Shown here piece by piece: positions 16,855 to 24,427 of a stretch of DNA of 64,000 nt (positions are counted from its first letter, which is position 1; each line of letters begins with the position of its first letter). Source of the stretch: Clostridium sp. UBA4548. Lineage in GTDB: Bacteria > Bacillota > Clostridia > Clostridiales > Clostridiaceae. The stretch covers positions 66,124 to 130,123 of the forward strand of contig NZ_DGLI01000014.1 in NCBI RefSeq assembly GCF_002387895.1. The letters are read 5' to 3'. Position numbers and translations under genes: made by a program. Under the pieces are notes generated by a model, which saw only the letters and a list, made by a program, of their open reading frames with translations, had not been told where the DNA came from and ran no database searches.

Positions 16855-18093
16855 TTAAATCACAGTAGTGGCACTCTTTATATCGGTTTTTAGACTTAAT
16901 AAATAGTGAACAGATGAAATAGAAGAATCTACAGTTCTTACCATAACCTTAGTTATATCAACTTCAGAGGGATTAGCTGAACTAAGGAGTTTAGTCCAAT
17001 AGTTTTCCTTTGAAAAACCAAGCTTGCTATAAAAACCAATGAGTCTACCTATTTCATCACAAGTTATATTAATAGAAGAATTTAATCCAAGAAACTTATA
17101 TTTAGTAGAAATAACTATAGCCTGAATTTTTTTATTTATTTCTTCTATATAACTGGTTGAGAGGTTATATAAGTTCGAAGTTTCATCTAAATTATTAGAA
17201 ATAGGCTGAAGGTTTTTTACTAGGTTTACAGGGCTAACTTTTATTTTTTTAATTAAATAGGATAAGGCAAAGTCACAAAAGGTCTTTTTTATAGCGTCCA
17301 TTTTATCTATATCCAACCTATAGGCAATTAAGTCAAAAGGAAGAGTAGTTATAAGATTTTTTATAAATAAAGCTGTACTATTAAAATCGGGATTTTCTTC
17401 TAGAAAATTAATTAACTTTTTATAATCTAACCCCTCATAAGGAGCAAAATCAGTGTAGTTTATTAAAAATTTTATAACGTTGCTATATTGTGATACCTCG
17501 TAAAGAGTTTCAATAGAGTTCATAAAGCACATGTCTAGAATCAAAATGTCCATAACTGAACTAGAGGAAATACATGCTAAAGATATAGCTTTAAACATTT
17601 CAGGGATTCCCATAATGTACTTTTTATCATTGCTTAAGTCTGTAAGACCACCTACAAAATTAGTGCCATGTCCTGAAATGATAACCATATAATGGTCAGC
17701 ATTATAGTTTTTCATTCCCCAAGTAACAAACTTATGCAGATTATTAGGGTCTGCCATGTTTTGCCTACCTAAGTCTTCTATTAAAACTGGGGGTGAGCAT
17801 AAGGTAATTCCTGAAGGGGGAAAATCGTCAGTATAATTAGTACGAGGTAAAGAGTCATTTTTTTTAGTTTCTTCTAAAGAAGATGAAAGAAAGTATCTTC
17901 TTACACCATCCCACTTGTCAGAGTTAGGAGGGTTATTGCTTCCTAAAAGTCCAATTTCTATAACTACATTTACATTATCTAAGGTGATTATACTCTTACA
18001 TTGAAGAAAAGCATTATAGATAACATTTTCCATCTCATTGTTTCCGTCGGCATAAATTAAAATTGTCCATTTCTTTTTAACATTAATATTCAT
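16855..18093 (-). CDS. Clostripain-like (C11 family) cysteine peptidase, no signal peptide
   Basis: 412 residues of the caspase-like C11 fold. The N-terminus reads KKWTILIYADGNNEME, the family's first strand. The catalytic His lies in VIISGHGTNF near residue 142, and the catalytic Cys in ILILDMCFMNSIETLYEV near 190. Unlike secreted clostripain, no signal peptide or propeptide is seen, so the protein is probably intracellular or packaged in the spore (inference). C11 enzymes cleave after Arg or Lys, and many self-process. It is the first of a mostly minus-strand run with candidate surface proteins. GGATG precedes the ATG. The 254 nt before it hold only the kinase terminator. Confidence 0.8.
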   Translation of the reverse strand: MNINVKKKWTILIYADGNNEMENVIYNAFLQCKSIITLDNVNVVIEIGLLGSNNPPNSDKWDGVRRYFLSSSLEETKKNDSLPRTNYTDDFPPSGITLCSPPVLIEDLGRQNMADPNNLHKFVTWGMKNYNADHYMVIISGHGTNFVGGLTDLSNDKKYIMGIPEMFKAISLACISSSSVMDILILDMCFMNSIETLYEVSQYSNVIKFLINYTDFAPYEGLDYKKLINFLEENPDFNSTALFIKNLITTLPFDLIAYRLDIDKMDAIKKTFCDFALSYLIKKIKVSPVNLVKNLQPISNNLDETSNLYNLSTSYIEEINKKIQAIVISTKYKFLGLNSSINITCDEIGRLIGFYSKLGFSKENYWTKLLSSANPSEVDITKVMVRTVDSSISSVHYLLSLKTDIKSATTVI

Positions 18094-18251
18094 ATCATTA
18101 TCATCCTATACTTATTAATTATATAGATACTTTTAAACTAATCTATGTAGAATAGGTAGGAAAACCTAATGCTAATGAAGCAAATTAAATAATGTTTATG
18201 GTATTTCTAAAAATTATTGGTGTTTACTGCTTAAATTTAGGTTATGGGATT

Positions 18252-18293
18252 ATAAAAAAGCCAGGAATATAGATTCCTCTATAATCCTAGCTT
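18252..18293 (-). terminator. Terminator of the cysteine-rich protein gene
   Basis: AAGCCAGGA (18258-18266) pairs with TCCTAGCTT (18285-18293) with one mismatch, and TATAGA/TCTATA pair inside. On the minus strand the stem is followed by TTTTTT. Confidence 0.75.
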
Positions 18294-18332
18294 AGAACTA
18301 ATCACTACCAGATTAAATATAGCTTAAAGGAT

Positions 18333-18911
18333 TTAGCCTACTCCTAATAAGGTACAAGGACTAGTTAAATCGAAGGTTACAGATACTGTTACAACATTTA
18401 ATAAAACATTACCATCAGGATCTAAAATTGGAGTTACAGCAGTAACTGTTGCAGTTATATCTCCATCAATAAAACCAGCTTGATCTGTTGGGCATTGAGT
18501 TTCACAGTCATTTGCGCAGGTATAGCATCTAATTCTGTCGATGAACTCGCAGCCGTTGAAGCAACTAACTAATTCATTTCCTGTAGGGATATTGCACAAA
18601 TATCTAATGCAACCTACATATCTAAATCTACTTAAGCATACCTGGCACTCAAATGGATCTCCACATGGAGGGGTAATTTCTTCCACTACATAGCAATTCT
18701 CTCTAACACATCTTAAGTTATTTTCTACTATTTCTAAATCAACTGTATCTCCTACCATAGGGGGCGTACCTGTTGTACAAGTTGCAAAGTAAAAAGTCAC
18801 TCCATTACTGCAATCAGCTGTAGTTTCGCATTCGTTGCAGCAGCAACCCATTGCTAGTTCTTGTTGAGCTTGAAGCTCTCTGATTTTATCATTTAAAACA
18901 TCTGATAACAT
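18333..18911 (-). CDS. Cysteine-rich protein, candidate spore coat or exosporium component
   Basis: 192 residues with about 20 Cys, packed mainly between residues 22 and 143 (GCCCNEC, CVRENC, CQVC, CIRYLC, CYTC, CETQC). A short N-terminal helix (LNDKIRELQAQQELA) precedes them, and the C-terminal ~50 residues form a Cys-poor beta-rich segment. No signal peptide or membrane segment is present. Cytoplasmic Cys-rich proteins of this kind in spore formers are often cross-linked into spore surface layers; this is inference, not homology I can name. Metal binding is the alternative. AGGGATG precedes the ATG. I found no clear sigma-E or sigma-K promoter by eye. The 337-nt gap to its right holds nothing else recognised. 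Confidence 0.6.
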   Translation of the reverse strand: MLSDVLNDKIRELQAQQELAMGCCCNECETTADCSNGVTFYFATCTTGTPPMVGDTVDLEIVENNLRCVRENCYVVEEITPPCGDPFECQVCLSRFRYVGCIRYLCNIPTGNELVSCFNGCEFIDRIRCYTCANDCETQCPTDQAGFIDGDITATVTAVTPILDPDGNVLLNVVTVSVTFDLTSPCTLLGVG

Positions 18912-19248
18912 TTAAATAATCATCCCTCTTTTATTTTATTTTAACTGCTTTAGACTCTAGAGTTTTACAAAATAATACTATTTTGAAAGAACTCAGATTT
19001 TAGCATTTTACTCTTGATATATGGAAATTTGGATTCCTAAAAGGTTTGTCATAGTTGAATTGAAAAGCTAATATTAAAAGCCTCTAACAGTGCTAATCAA
19101 AGAACTGTTACTATATAATATTCTTACAACAATATAATTGTTACAAATTGTATATTTCTTTTATTTTTTACCGAAAAAACCTTTATAGAAACTAAGATCT
19201 AAATTTCTTAAGAGGTGAAATTCCATTAGCATCTTAGGATTTTTAATT

Positions 19249-19944
19249 CTAAGTTAAGTCTTCTTTTGAAACTGTATTTGAACCTAATTGTGGACTTTTA
19301 ACTAGTGAATTAACATAATCTAAGGATGGAACTGTCTCAGCTAATATAGCTTTATCTATGGACTTATTAATATTTAAGTTAGAGTTTTCTTTGGTAGTTA
19401 AAGCACTCTTGTCCAAAATATAATAGTTCAAATAGCAGTTTAGTTCCTTTCCAACTAAGTCAGGAAGAGATTTGTAGATTAGCTTATTTGGAAATTTAAA
19501 ATCTAAAAGGAAAGCCGCCAGTTGGACAGTAGCACTATTAGTTGAATTGCTGAAATCTATTGGTATCATGGTTATTTTAATATTGTCATCAATTTCTTCG
19601 AACTTATTAATTTTGCCCTTAAGAGAAGCTCTTATAATGTGGTTTTTATCTAGTAATTCTATGGTGCAGTCTTCTTTTGTATCATTTAGTTGAAGTGAAA
19701 ATAATAAGTTTTTAGAAATAGCATCATTTATAGTAATTCCCCAAATTTTATTTTCAGCCATAACCGAATTAAAACTCATAAGAGGATAATTTAGCTTTAT
19801 TCTAAAGGCTATATCTTCATCATCAATGTAATAGAATATTTTTTCAGGTTGAATCATAAAGTCCTTGTAGGAGTTTAACATATTGTTTTTATCACTAGGA
19901 CTTATGAATTCTTCAATCCAGTCAGCATCTGACTTTGGAAACAT
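19249..19944 (-). CDS. Hypothetical soluble protein, 231 aa
   Basis: I do not recognise this protein. It is acidic, without a signal peptide, membrane helix or Cys cluster. The first ~150 residues are predicted by eye as alternating strands (FYYIDDEDIAFRIKLNYPLM, WGITINDAI, CTIELLDKNHIIRASLKG), and the C-terminal 40 residues are Ser/Asn-rich and probably disordered. It lies between the cysteine-rich gene and a long intergenic region, on the same strand as the protease. AGGAAGT precedes the ATG. No terminator is obvious. Confidence 0.55.
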   Translation of the reverse strand: MFPKSDADWIEEFISPSDKNNMLNSYKDFMIQPEKIFYYIDDEDIAFRIKLNYPLMSFNSVMAENKIWGITINDAISKNLLFSLQLNDTKEDCTIELLDKNHIIRASLKGKINKFEEIDDNIKITMIPIDFSNSTNSATVQLAAFLLDFKFPNKLIYKSLPDLVGKELNCYLNYYILDKSALTTKENSNLNINKSIDKAILAETVPSLDYVNSLVKSPQLGSNTVSKEDLT

Positions 19945-20071
19945 AACAACACTTCCTTATATACGTTTTTAAAGGTAGATCCAATTTGAAAAATTAATAT
20001 AATTTCCTAACATAATTTAAAAGCAGTTATGCAAGCAGCAAACACAAATATGCTAGGATATTAGGGGTGTA

Positions 20072-20107
20072 TAGAACATGTGTCATACTAATACACCTTA
20101 CTATAAT
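20072..20107 (+). promoter_or_regulatory. TATAAT box with upstream degenerate palindrome
   Basis: TATAAT at 20102-20107 follows TAGAACATGTGTCATA (20072-20087), which matches 13 of 16 positions of the perfect palindrome at 21533 next to the Crp/Fnr-type regulator. GGTGTAT and ATACACC flank it as a 7-bp inverted repeat. It could start the small transcription unit that ends at 20594. Confidence 0.35.
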
Positions 20108-20261
20108 AGTATATGTACTAGCTTTCAAAAGGTTAAAAAATGAGTTAGCTCAAGTTATCTAATGATTTTACTGAGAGATGATAATTTTATCTGTAGTAAT
20201 TGAAAATGCAGAGTACTCAAATAAGGATAAGAGTAAGTAGCAATTCTATAATTTACTACAT

Positions 20262-20300
20262 AGAATATATAGTGGTGTTAAAAGTACCACTATATATTCT
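20262..20300 (+). repeat. Perfect 15-bp hairpin before the 37-aa ORF
   Basis: AGAATATATAGTGGT (20262-20276) pairs perfectly with ACCACTATATATTCT (20286-20300) around a 9-nt loop. No T-tract follows; instead a ribosome binding site comes 10 nt later, so it is probably a leader or mRNA-stabilising structure rather than a terminator. Confidence 0.7.
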
Positions 20301-20321
20301 GCGTTCTAAGGAGTGAACACA

Positions 20322-20435
20322 ATGGCACGACCAATGGCGATACTAAGAATATTTAACGTGTCTCATTTAAACTGGCAATACCATCTAACCTTTAGGGTTT
20401 ATCGTAGGGTTAAGCCTAAAGGATTCAAAGGGTAA
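20322..20435 (+). CDS. Small basic ORF, 37 aa
   Basis: A 37-residue basic peptide starting MARPMAILRI and ending VKPKGFKG, found by reading the 825-nt gap at 19945-20769. GGAG lies 8 nt upstream of the ATG, within a small GTTC/GAAC stem. The sequence is rich in Arg, Lys and aromatics and has no membrane segment. An 8-bp inverted repeat (CCTTTAGG at 20390-20397, CCTAAAGG at 20415-20422) lies inside the ORF, so a structured non-coding RNA is the alternative. Promoter-like and terminator sequences bracket it. Confidence 0.45.
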   Translation: MARPMAILRIFNVSHLNWQYHLTFRVYRRVKPKGFKG

Positions 20436-20547
20436 TTTAAATAGTATTTATAGAAAACTGCACCATACCTAAACTTTCACTTTGAGCTTTCTAGATTGAA
20501 ATATAAAGTACTTCTAATGTAGAAACGGTATAGTCATGTAAAGGCAA

Positions 20548-20594
20548 AAGGAAACTGGTATTAAGCATATGCTAACATCAGTTTCCTTATTTTG
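20548..20594 (+). terminator. Terminator ending the small transcription unit
   Basis: AAGGAAACTG (20548-20557) pairs with CAGTTTCCTT (20579-20588), with GCATATGC at the apex, followed by ATTTTGGGTTTT. The plus-strand T-tract means a plus-strand transcript ends here, and no annotated plus-strand gene other than the 37-aa ORF lies upstream. Confidence 0.7.
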
Positions 20595-20769
20595 GGTTTT
20601 AGGCAAATTTAATTAAAGATTAGGACTATTTACTGTAACAAGTGGCCTTATTTAGGAGGAGCACTAGTTGCAAGGAAATAATGGGCTGTAGATTTCCCTC
20701 ACATATAGGAAAGGAGAAGTGGTTTAGCTGAAAGGGTTTAAACATTCATATTAGAAGCCTATACAACCT

Positions 20770-21468
20770 CTAGTTGTATAGATCTCCAGCTAATTCCTCC
20801 AGTGCAGCTCTATTTATAATTTTTAAAGCATTTTTTTCTTTTTTAATAATTTCTTTATCACAAAGTTTGTTAATAACTCTAATTAGATGTCTGTAACTAG
20901 TTCCAAGAAGCTCAGCAACCTCAGTGAGTTTTTGCGTTAGTAGTTGCTCAGCGGGAGAAACTTTACCCTGGGGTACAATAGCTAGGATATAGCTAGCAAG
21001 TCTATTTTCTAGAGGGTAAAGAAGGTTAATGGAACTTAAGATGGAGTTGTTTGTAAGTTTTTCTCCTAAGCTTTTGCACATGTGCTTTAAGAAAGTGGAG
21101 TCATTGGAAGCATATCTTCTTATATCTTCAAGGGATATACCAATACATAAGCACTCTGTTAAAGCTTGAAGATTGCAAGTAGCAATATCAGAGTATAGGA
21201 ATTCCACATCCCCCACTATTCTTAATGGATTACAAAACATTAAAAGCAGAGATTTCCCGTTAGCTAGAAGAATATAAACCTTAGATTTGCCTTCCACGAA
21301 GAAATAAAAGTAATCCATTTTGCAGCCAGCTTTATAAATATGTTCATCTTTATTAAATAAATATAAATCCATATAAGAAGTCATATCTACACTAAACATA
21401 TTATTTATGTTGTACTTTTCTATATAAGAGTTTAATTTGTTTTTATTATTAATTTTTTTCATAGGCAC
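20770..21468 (-). CDS. Crp/Fnr-family transcriptional regulator, YeiL-like
   Basis: 232 residues. A cyclic-nucleotide-binding-type beta-roll covers about 20-145 (YKAGCKMDYFYFFVEGKSKVYILLANGKSLLLMFCNPLRIVGDVEFL), followed by a dimerisation helix and a Crp-type helix-turn-helix (LTQKLTEVAELLGTSYRHLIRVINKLCDKEIIKKEKNALKI-type region at about 180-222). No four-Cys Fe-S motif of Fnr is present. It is divergent from two YdcZ-type transporter genes, a pairing I associate with YeiL-type regulators. The 16-bp palindrome at 21533 between them is the likely operator, allowing autoregulation (inference). Confidence 0.85.
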   Translation of the reverse strand: MPMKKINNKNKLNSYIEKYNINNMFSVDMTSYMDLYLFNKDEHIYKAGCKMDYFYFFVEGKSKVYILLANGKSLLLMFCNPLRIVGDVEFLYSDIATCNLQALTECLCIGISLEDIRRYASNDSTFLKHMCKSLGEKLTNNSILSSINLLYPLENRLASYILAIVPQGKVSPAEQLLTQKLTEVAELLGTSYRHLIRVINKLCDKEIIKKEKNALKIINRAALEELAGDLYN

Positions 21469-21532
21469 CTCTTTTACACTAAGAGAATATAGTTGTTCTC
21501 AAATTAAATAAATCTATTTATATACAATAGTA

Positions 21533-21548
21533 TATGACATATGTCATA
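21533..21548. promoter_or_regulatory. Perfect palindrome TATGACATATGTCATA, candidate Crp/Fnr-type operator
   Basis: A 16-bp perfect dyad in the 202-nt region between the regulator and the first transporter gene. Its size and position suit binding by the adjacent Crp/Fnr-like dimer. Confidence 0.55.
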
Positions 21549-21670
21549 CATTTAATAGCTTAATATTTGATATGCTAATAGTGTGAGTTTGAAGAAGAAG
21601 TCAAAGCTTATTTAAAGTTTATTTAAGGACTTACTTCAAATATCTAACAATAATTAATCTGGAGGATTTT

Positions 21671-22093
21671 ATGTACGAAATTTATGCAGTACTTATAGGA
21701 TTTTTAATTACTATAATGGTAACTTTCAATGGGGTGCTAGATAGTTATTTAAGCAGTTACTTTTCATTGTTGATAATTCATGTAGTTGGGCTTGTTACTT
21801 TGATAATTATTTTGGTGTTAAAAAGAAAAAAGTTAAATATTGGGAAAAGTATACCTATCTATTTGTTTAGTGGAGGAGCCATAGGAGTTATCATGGTGTT
21901 TTTAAATAATTTATGCTTTGCTAAACTTGGAGCTTCTTTAACCTTAGCTTTAGGAGTCTTTGGTCAGTTACTTCTTGCAGCTTTTATTGATCATTTTGGA
22001 TTATTTAGCATGAAGGTTTACAAATTCCAAAAGAAAAAGGTTATTGGATTCGGAATAATCTTAGCAGGAATAATTGTAATGACCATTTATTAA
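21671..22093 (+). CDS. YdcZ/DUF606-type small DMT-family transporter subunit
   Basis: 140 residues with about five membrane helices (near 4-22, 29-48, 66-85, 89-108, 121-140). The pattern with a central GGAIGVIMVFLNNLCFAKLGASLTLALGVFGQLL-type stretch is that of the DUF606 half-size drug/metabolite transporters, related to small multidrug resistance proteins. It probably forms a hetero-oligomer with the next protein, since the genes are only 11 nt apart. The substrate is unknown. GGAGG lies 8 nt before the ATG. Confidence 0.8.
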   Translation: MYEIYAVLIGFLITIMVTFNGVLDSYLSSYFSLLIIHVVGLVTLIIILVLKRKKLNIGKSIPIYLFSGGAIGVIMVFLNNLCFAKLGASLTLALGVFGQLLLAAFIDHFGLFSMKVYKFQKKKVIGFGIILAGIIVMTIY

Positions 22094-22104
22094 GGAGGAA
22101 TAAG

Positions 22105-22548
22105 ATGATTTATATAGTTTTAGCTATTATATGTGGTGGACTCACCATAGTTTCTATTATTATCAATGCTAATTTAGGTCAGAAGCTAGGAGTCTTTCAG
22201 GGCGGTTTTGTAAACTATGCTATGGGGTTATCTGTAACTTTAATTATAATAGCTTTATTAAGGATAACGGGTAACTTTCAAATGGATAATTTTACGGGAA
22301 TCCCTTTTTATGCGTACTTAGGTGGATTTGTGGGAGTAATGGTAGTGGTAGCCTCTAATATAGTAATACCTAAAATACCAGCTGTGTACTCCACTGTGCT
22401 AATTTTTATAGGACAAATTTTTACGGGGCTTTTTATAGACTATATAAGGATAGGCAATATATCTATTGGTAAAATAGTTGGAGGGCTTATTATCATAGGT
22501 GGTATTATGTATAATTCCTATTTAGACAAGAGTATTTTAATAGAATAA
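22105..22548 (+). CDS. YdcZ/DUF606-type small DMT-family transporter subunit, partner
   Basis: 147 residues, paralogous to the preceding protein, with about five membrane helices and the matching core (NANLGQKLGVFQGGFVNYAMG, then YLGGFVGVMVVVASNIVIPKIPA and VLIFIGQIFTGLFIDY). Two half-size paralogues in tandem suggest a dual-topology heterodimer (known for this superfamily, inferred here). AAGGAGG precedes the ATG. It ends before the hairpin at 22561. Confidence 0.8.
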   Translation: MIYIVLAIICGGLTIVSIIINANLGQKLGVFQGGFVNYAMGLSVTLIIIALLRITGNFQMDNFTGIPFYAYLGGFVGVMVVVASNIVIPKIPAVYSTVLIFIGQIFTGLFIDYIRIGNISIGKIVGGLIIIGGIMYNSYLDKSILIE

Positions 22549-22560
22549 AGCGAGTTAATA

Positions 22561-22602
22561 AGCTAGAGTAAGGCCACATTAAGGTCTTTGCTCTAGCTCT
22601 TT
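22561..22602 (+). terminator. Terminator of the paired transporter operon
   Basis: AGCTAGAG (22561-22568) pairs with CTCTAGCT (22591-22598), with AAGG/CCTT-like pairing inside. The T-tract is short (CTTT). Confidence 0.55.
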
Positions 22603-22668
22603 ACATTAAGCCCAGTAAAGCAATACTAATAATTTATACTTTTGATGAGGATTAATTAAACTGCAATA

Positions 22669-23409
22669 CTATTTAAGAGCCTCTACTATAACTCCACGGC
22701 CAGAAACTTGAACATATTGGTTTATACTAGTATCAATTGGATTATACTTATTATCAAAATACCAAAGTAAGATACGATGTTCTTCACTTTGATCTCCAGT
22801 AGCTCCAGTAAAACCTACGAAACCACCATTACCACCTAAGAATGAAGGTAAATCAAAGTCAGGTAAATTTAACACTAAAATTGAGCTGGAGCGTTGATTT
22901 GAAGTACCTATTCGTACTTGTAAATCGCCATTATAATCTATCCATACATGATATTCGGTACCATTAGCTATATCAATGCCTAGGTTGTACAAATTTGTCG
23001 AAGAAATAGAAATTACACTACCATTAACATCAATTCCAGTATGGTTATTATTCAAATCGTTAAGATCAGCGTTGTAGTAAGTGTCAAACTCAATAGCTAT
23101 ACTGTTACCTATAGCACCATAACCTAGATATCCACCACCATCACCAAGGGCTGTATTTGAATTGCGTTGTATTACAAAGGTAAAACCATCAGCCCTAGAG
23201 TCGGTTGGTAGAATCCTAAATATAAAGTAGGTGCTGAAAAATCCGTTATTTGGGATAGATATTAGATTTCTATAATAAGCACTACCTTTTTTATTTGGCT
23301 CATCAGGAGTTAAGAGTAGATAGCCATTAGTAACTACAGCATCACCATTTGTTTTAATTGGTAAACTATTAGAAAAATTATCATATTTTAAAAATATTGG
23401 TATACTCAA
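22669..23409 (-). CDS. L-type (legume-like) lectin-domain protein without signal peptide
   Basis: 246 residues that are almost entirely one L-type lectin beta-sandwich. Key features are a Phe-rich early strand (FFSTYFIFRI), DGFTFVIQ, a Gly-rich loop GGGYLGYG, the carbohydrate/metal-binding strand SIAIEFDTYYN followed by DLNDLNNNHTGIDVNG (Asp/Asn/His ligands for Ca and Mn), then YHVWIDYNGDLQVRIG and GGFVGFTGATG near the C-terminus. These are the hallmarks of legume-lectin folds. No signal peptide, anchor or sorting motif is present, so placement on a spore surface is possible (inference). It starts at TTG with GGAG 9 nt upstream. It is transcribed alone. Confidence 0.82.
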   Translation of the reverse strand: MSIPIFLKYDNFSNSLPIKTNGDAVVTNGYLLLTPDEPNKKGSAYYRNLISIPNNGFFSTYFIFRILPTDSRADGFTFVIQRNSNTALGDGGGYLGYGAIGNSIAIEFDTYYNADLNDLNNNHTGIDVNGSVISISSTNLYNLGIDIANGTEYHVWIDYNGDLQVRIGTSNQRSSSILVLNLPDFDLPSFLGGNGGFVGFTGATGDQSEEHRILLWYFDNKYNPIDTSINQYVQVSGRGVIVEALK

Positions 23410-23528
23410 TTTTAAAATCTCCTTTTTTATTTTTAGGGTTTCTATCTTTTGGATTATATCTAGAAGTCTCCCCTAATACATTATATGAAATGGACAAGAG
23501 TGGGTGCATTAGTAAAGAATAAGCTGAG

Positions 23529-23570
23529 AAACAACTTCTTTAATTAACTATGATAAAGAAGTTGTTTTTT
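23529..23570 (+). terminator. Orphan terminator-like hairpin
   Basis: AAACAACTTCTTTA (23529-23542) pairs with AAAGAAGTTGTTT ahead of a plus-strand T-tract. No plus-strand gene ends here: the preceding one stops at 22548, behind its own hairpin. It may end a short untranslated RNA. Otherwise the 358-nt gap 23410-23767 shows nothing recognised. Confidence 0.5.
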
Positions 23571-23767
23571 AATTCAACTCAAATAAATTATAACTTCGAT
23601 TAAACCTAGAACTTTAACAAATACTATATAATGATTTAAGGAATGGAATAAAGTTCTAATTTAAGATAATATTCAGCATAAAATTTAACATTTAGACATA
23701 AATACCCTATAGAAATCAAATATTATTTCGAATTATATAAGTAAGATTAAAATTGGAGGCTATAAAT

Positions 23768-24244
23768 ATGGCATATAATGTAATTGATTTAATAGATAAA
23801 TCCATTGATATGGAGGAAAGAAGAAAAAAGTTATATGAAAATATAGGAAATCAGCAGAAGGAACATTCCTCTATAAATATAATGTCAAGGGTTTTGATAA
23901 AAAATATAGATAAGACTATTAACCATTATAAAGACTTAAATAGGGAGCTTAAAAACACAGAACTTGAAGAAATTGATTTTTGGACTTATGATAAAATGTC
24001 TTTTTTAATAAATGAATATAATAAAAAGCAACACTCAGTAATCTTTAGCAGCGTGAAGGATTATATAAAGTTTTCTTTAAATTTAGAGAAGGATATGTAC
24101 TCCTTGCTTATAGACATCCAAGGAAGATTTGTAAAATCTACAAAAGACACCCATACAAAGACTTATAAAATATTATCTGATATAATTAATAATAGGGCTA
24201 ATCATATCGAAACCTTAGAGAAAGTATTAAGATTAAAGGGTTAA
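23768..24244 (+). CDS. Hypothetical helical-bundle protein, ferritin-like in outline
   Basis: 158 residues, almost wholly alpha-helical by eye, with four long amphipathic helices: residues about 5-30, 38-62, 74-110 and 115-155. Scattered Glu/His (EERRKKLYENI, QKEHSS, KQHSVIF, NRANHIETLEKV) give a faint resemblance to ferritin-like or rubrerythrin-like bundles, but the E...ExxH ligand pairs are not clear. No membrane segment. The start at 23768 follows GGAGG; a TTG at 23753 overlaps that site. Function is unknown. Confidence 0.55.
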   Translation: MAYNVIDLIDKSIDMEERRKKLYENIGNQQKEHSSINIMSRVLIKNIDKTINHYKDLNRELKNTELEEIDFWTYDKMSFLINEYNKKQHSVIFSSVKDYIKFSLNLEKDMYSLLIDIQGRFVKSTKDTHTKTYKILSDIINNRANHIETLEKVLRLKG

Positions 24245-24376
24245 TCACGAGGGATGATTTCAATTTATAATAGTTAAAAAAGAAGTTGTTCTTCTAAAGT
24301 AGTAAGTGAGCTTAGTTGGTGAGCGGTTAAATTTTACACGCTTATGGTAATACAAAGCTGAGGTTTGAGGTTATTT

Positions 24377-24427
24377 ATGAAGAGAGGGTTATGCCTATTA
24401 ACAGAATGGGGATGGGGAAATGGATAA
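24377..24427 (+). CDS. Possible 16-aa upstream ORF overlapping the MFS start
   Basis: ATG at 24377, with GAGG 7 nt upstream, opens a 16-codon frame (MKRGLCLLTEWGWGNG) whose stop codon lies 5 nt past the ATG of the MFS gene, in another frame. Such an overlap can couple translation of the two. It is short and may be chance. Confidence 0.3.
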   Translation: MKRGLCLLTEWGWGNG

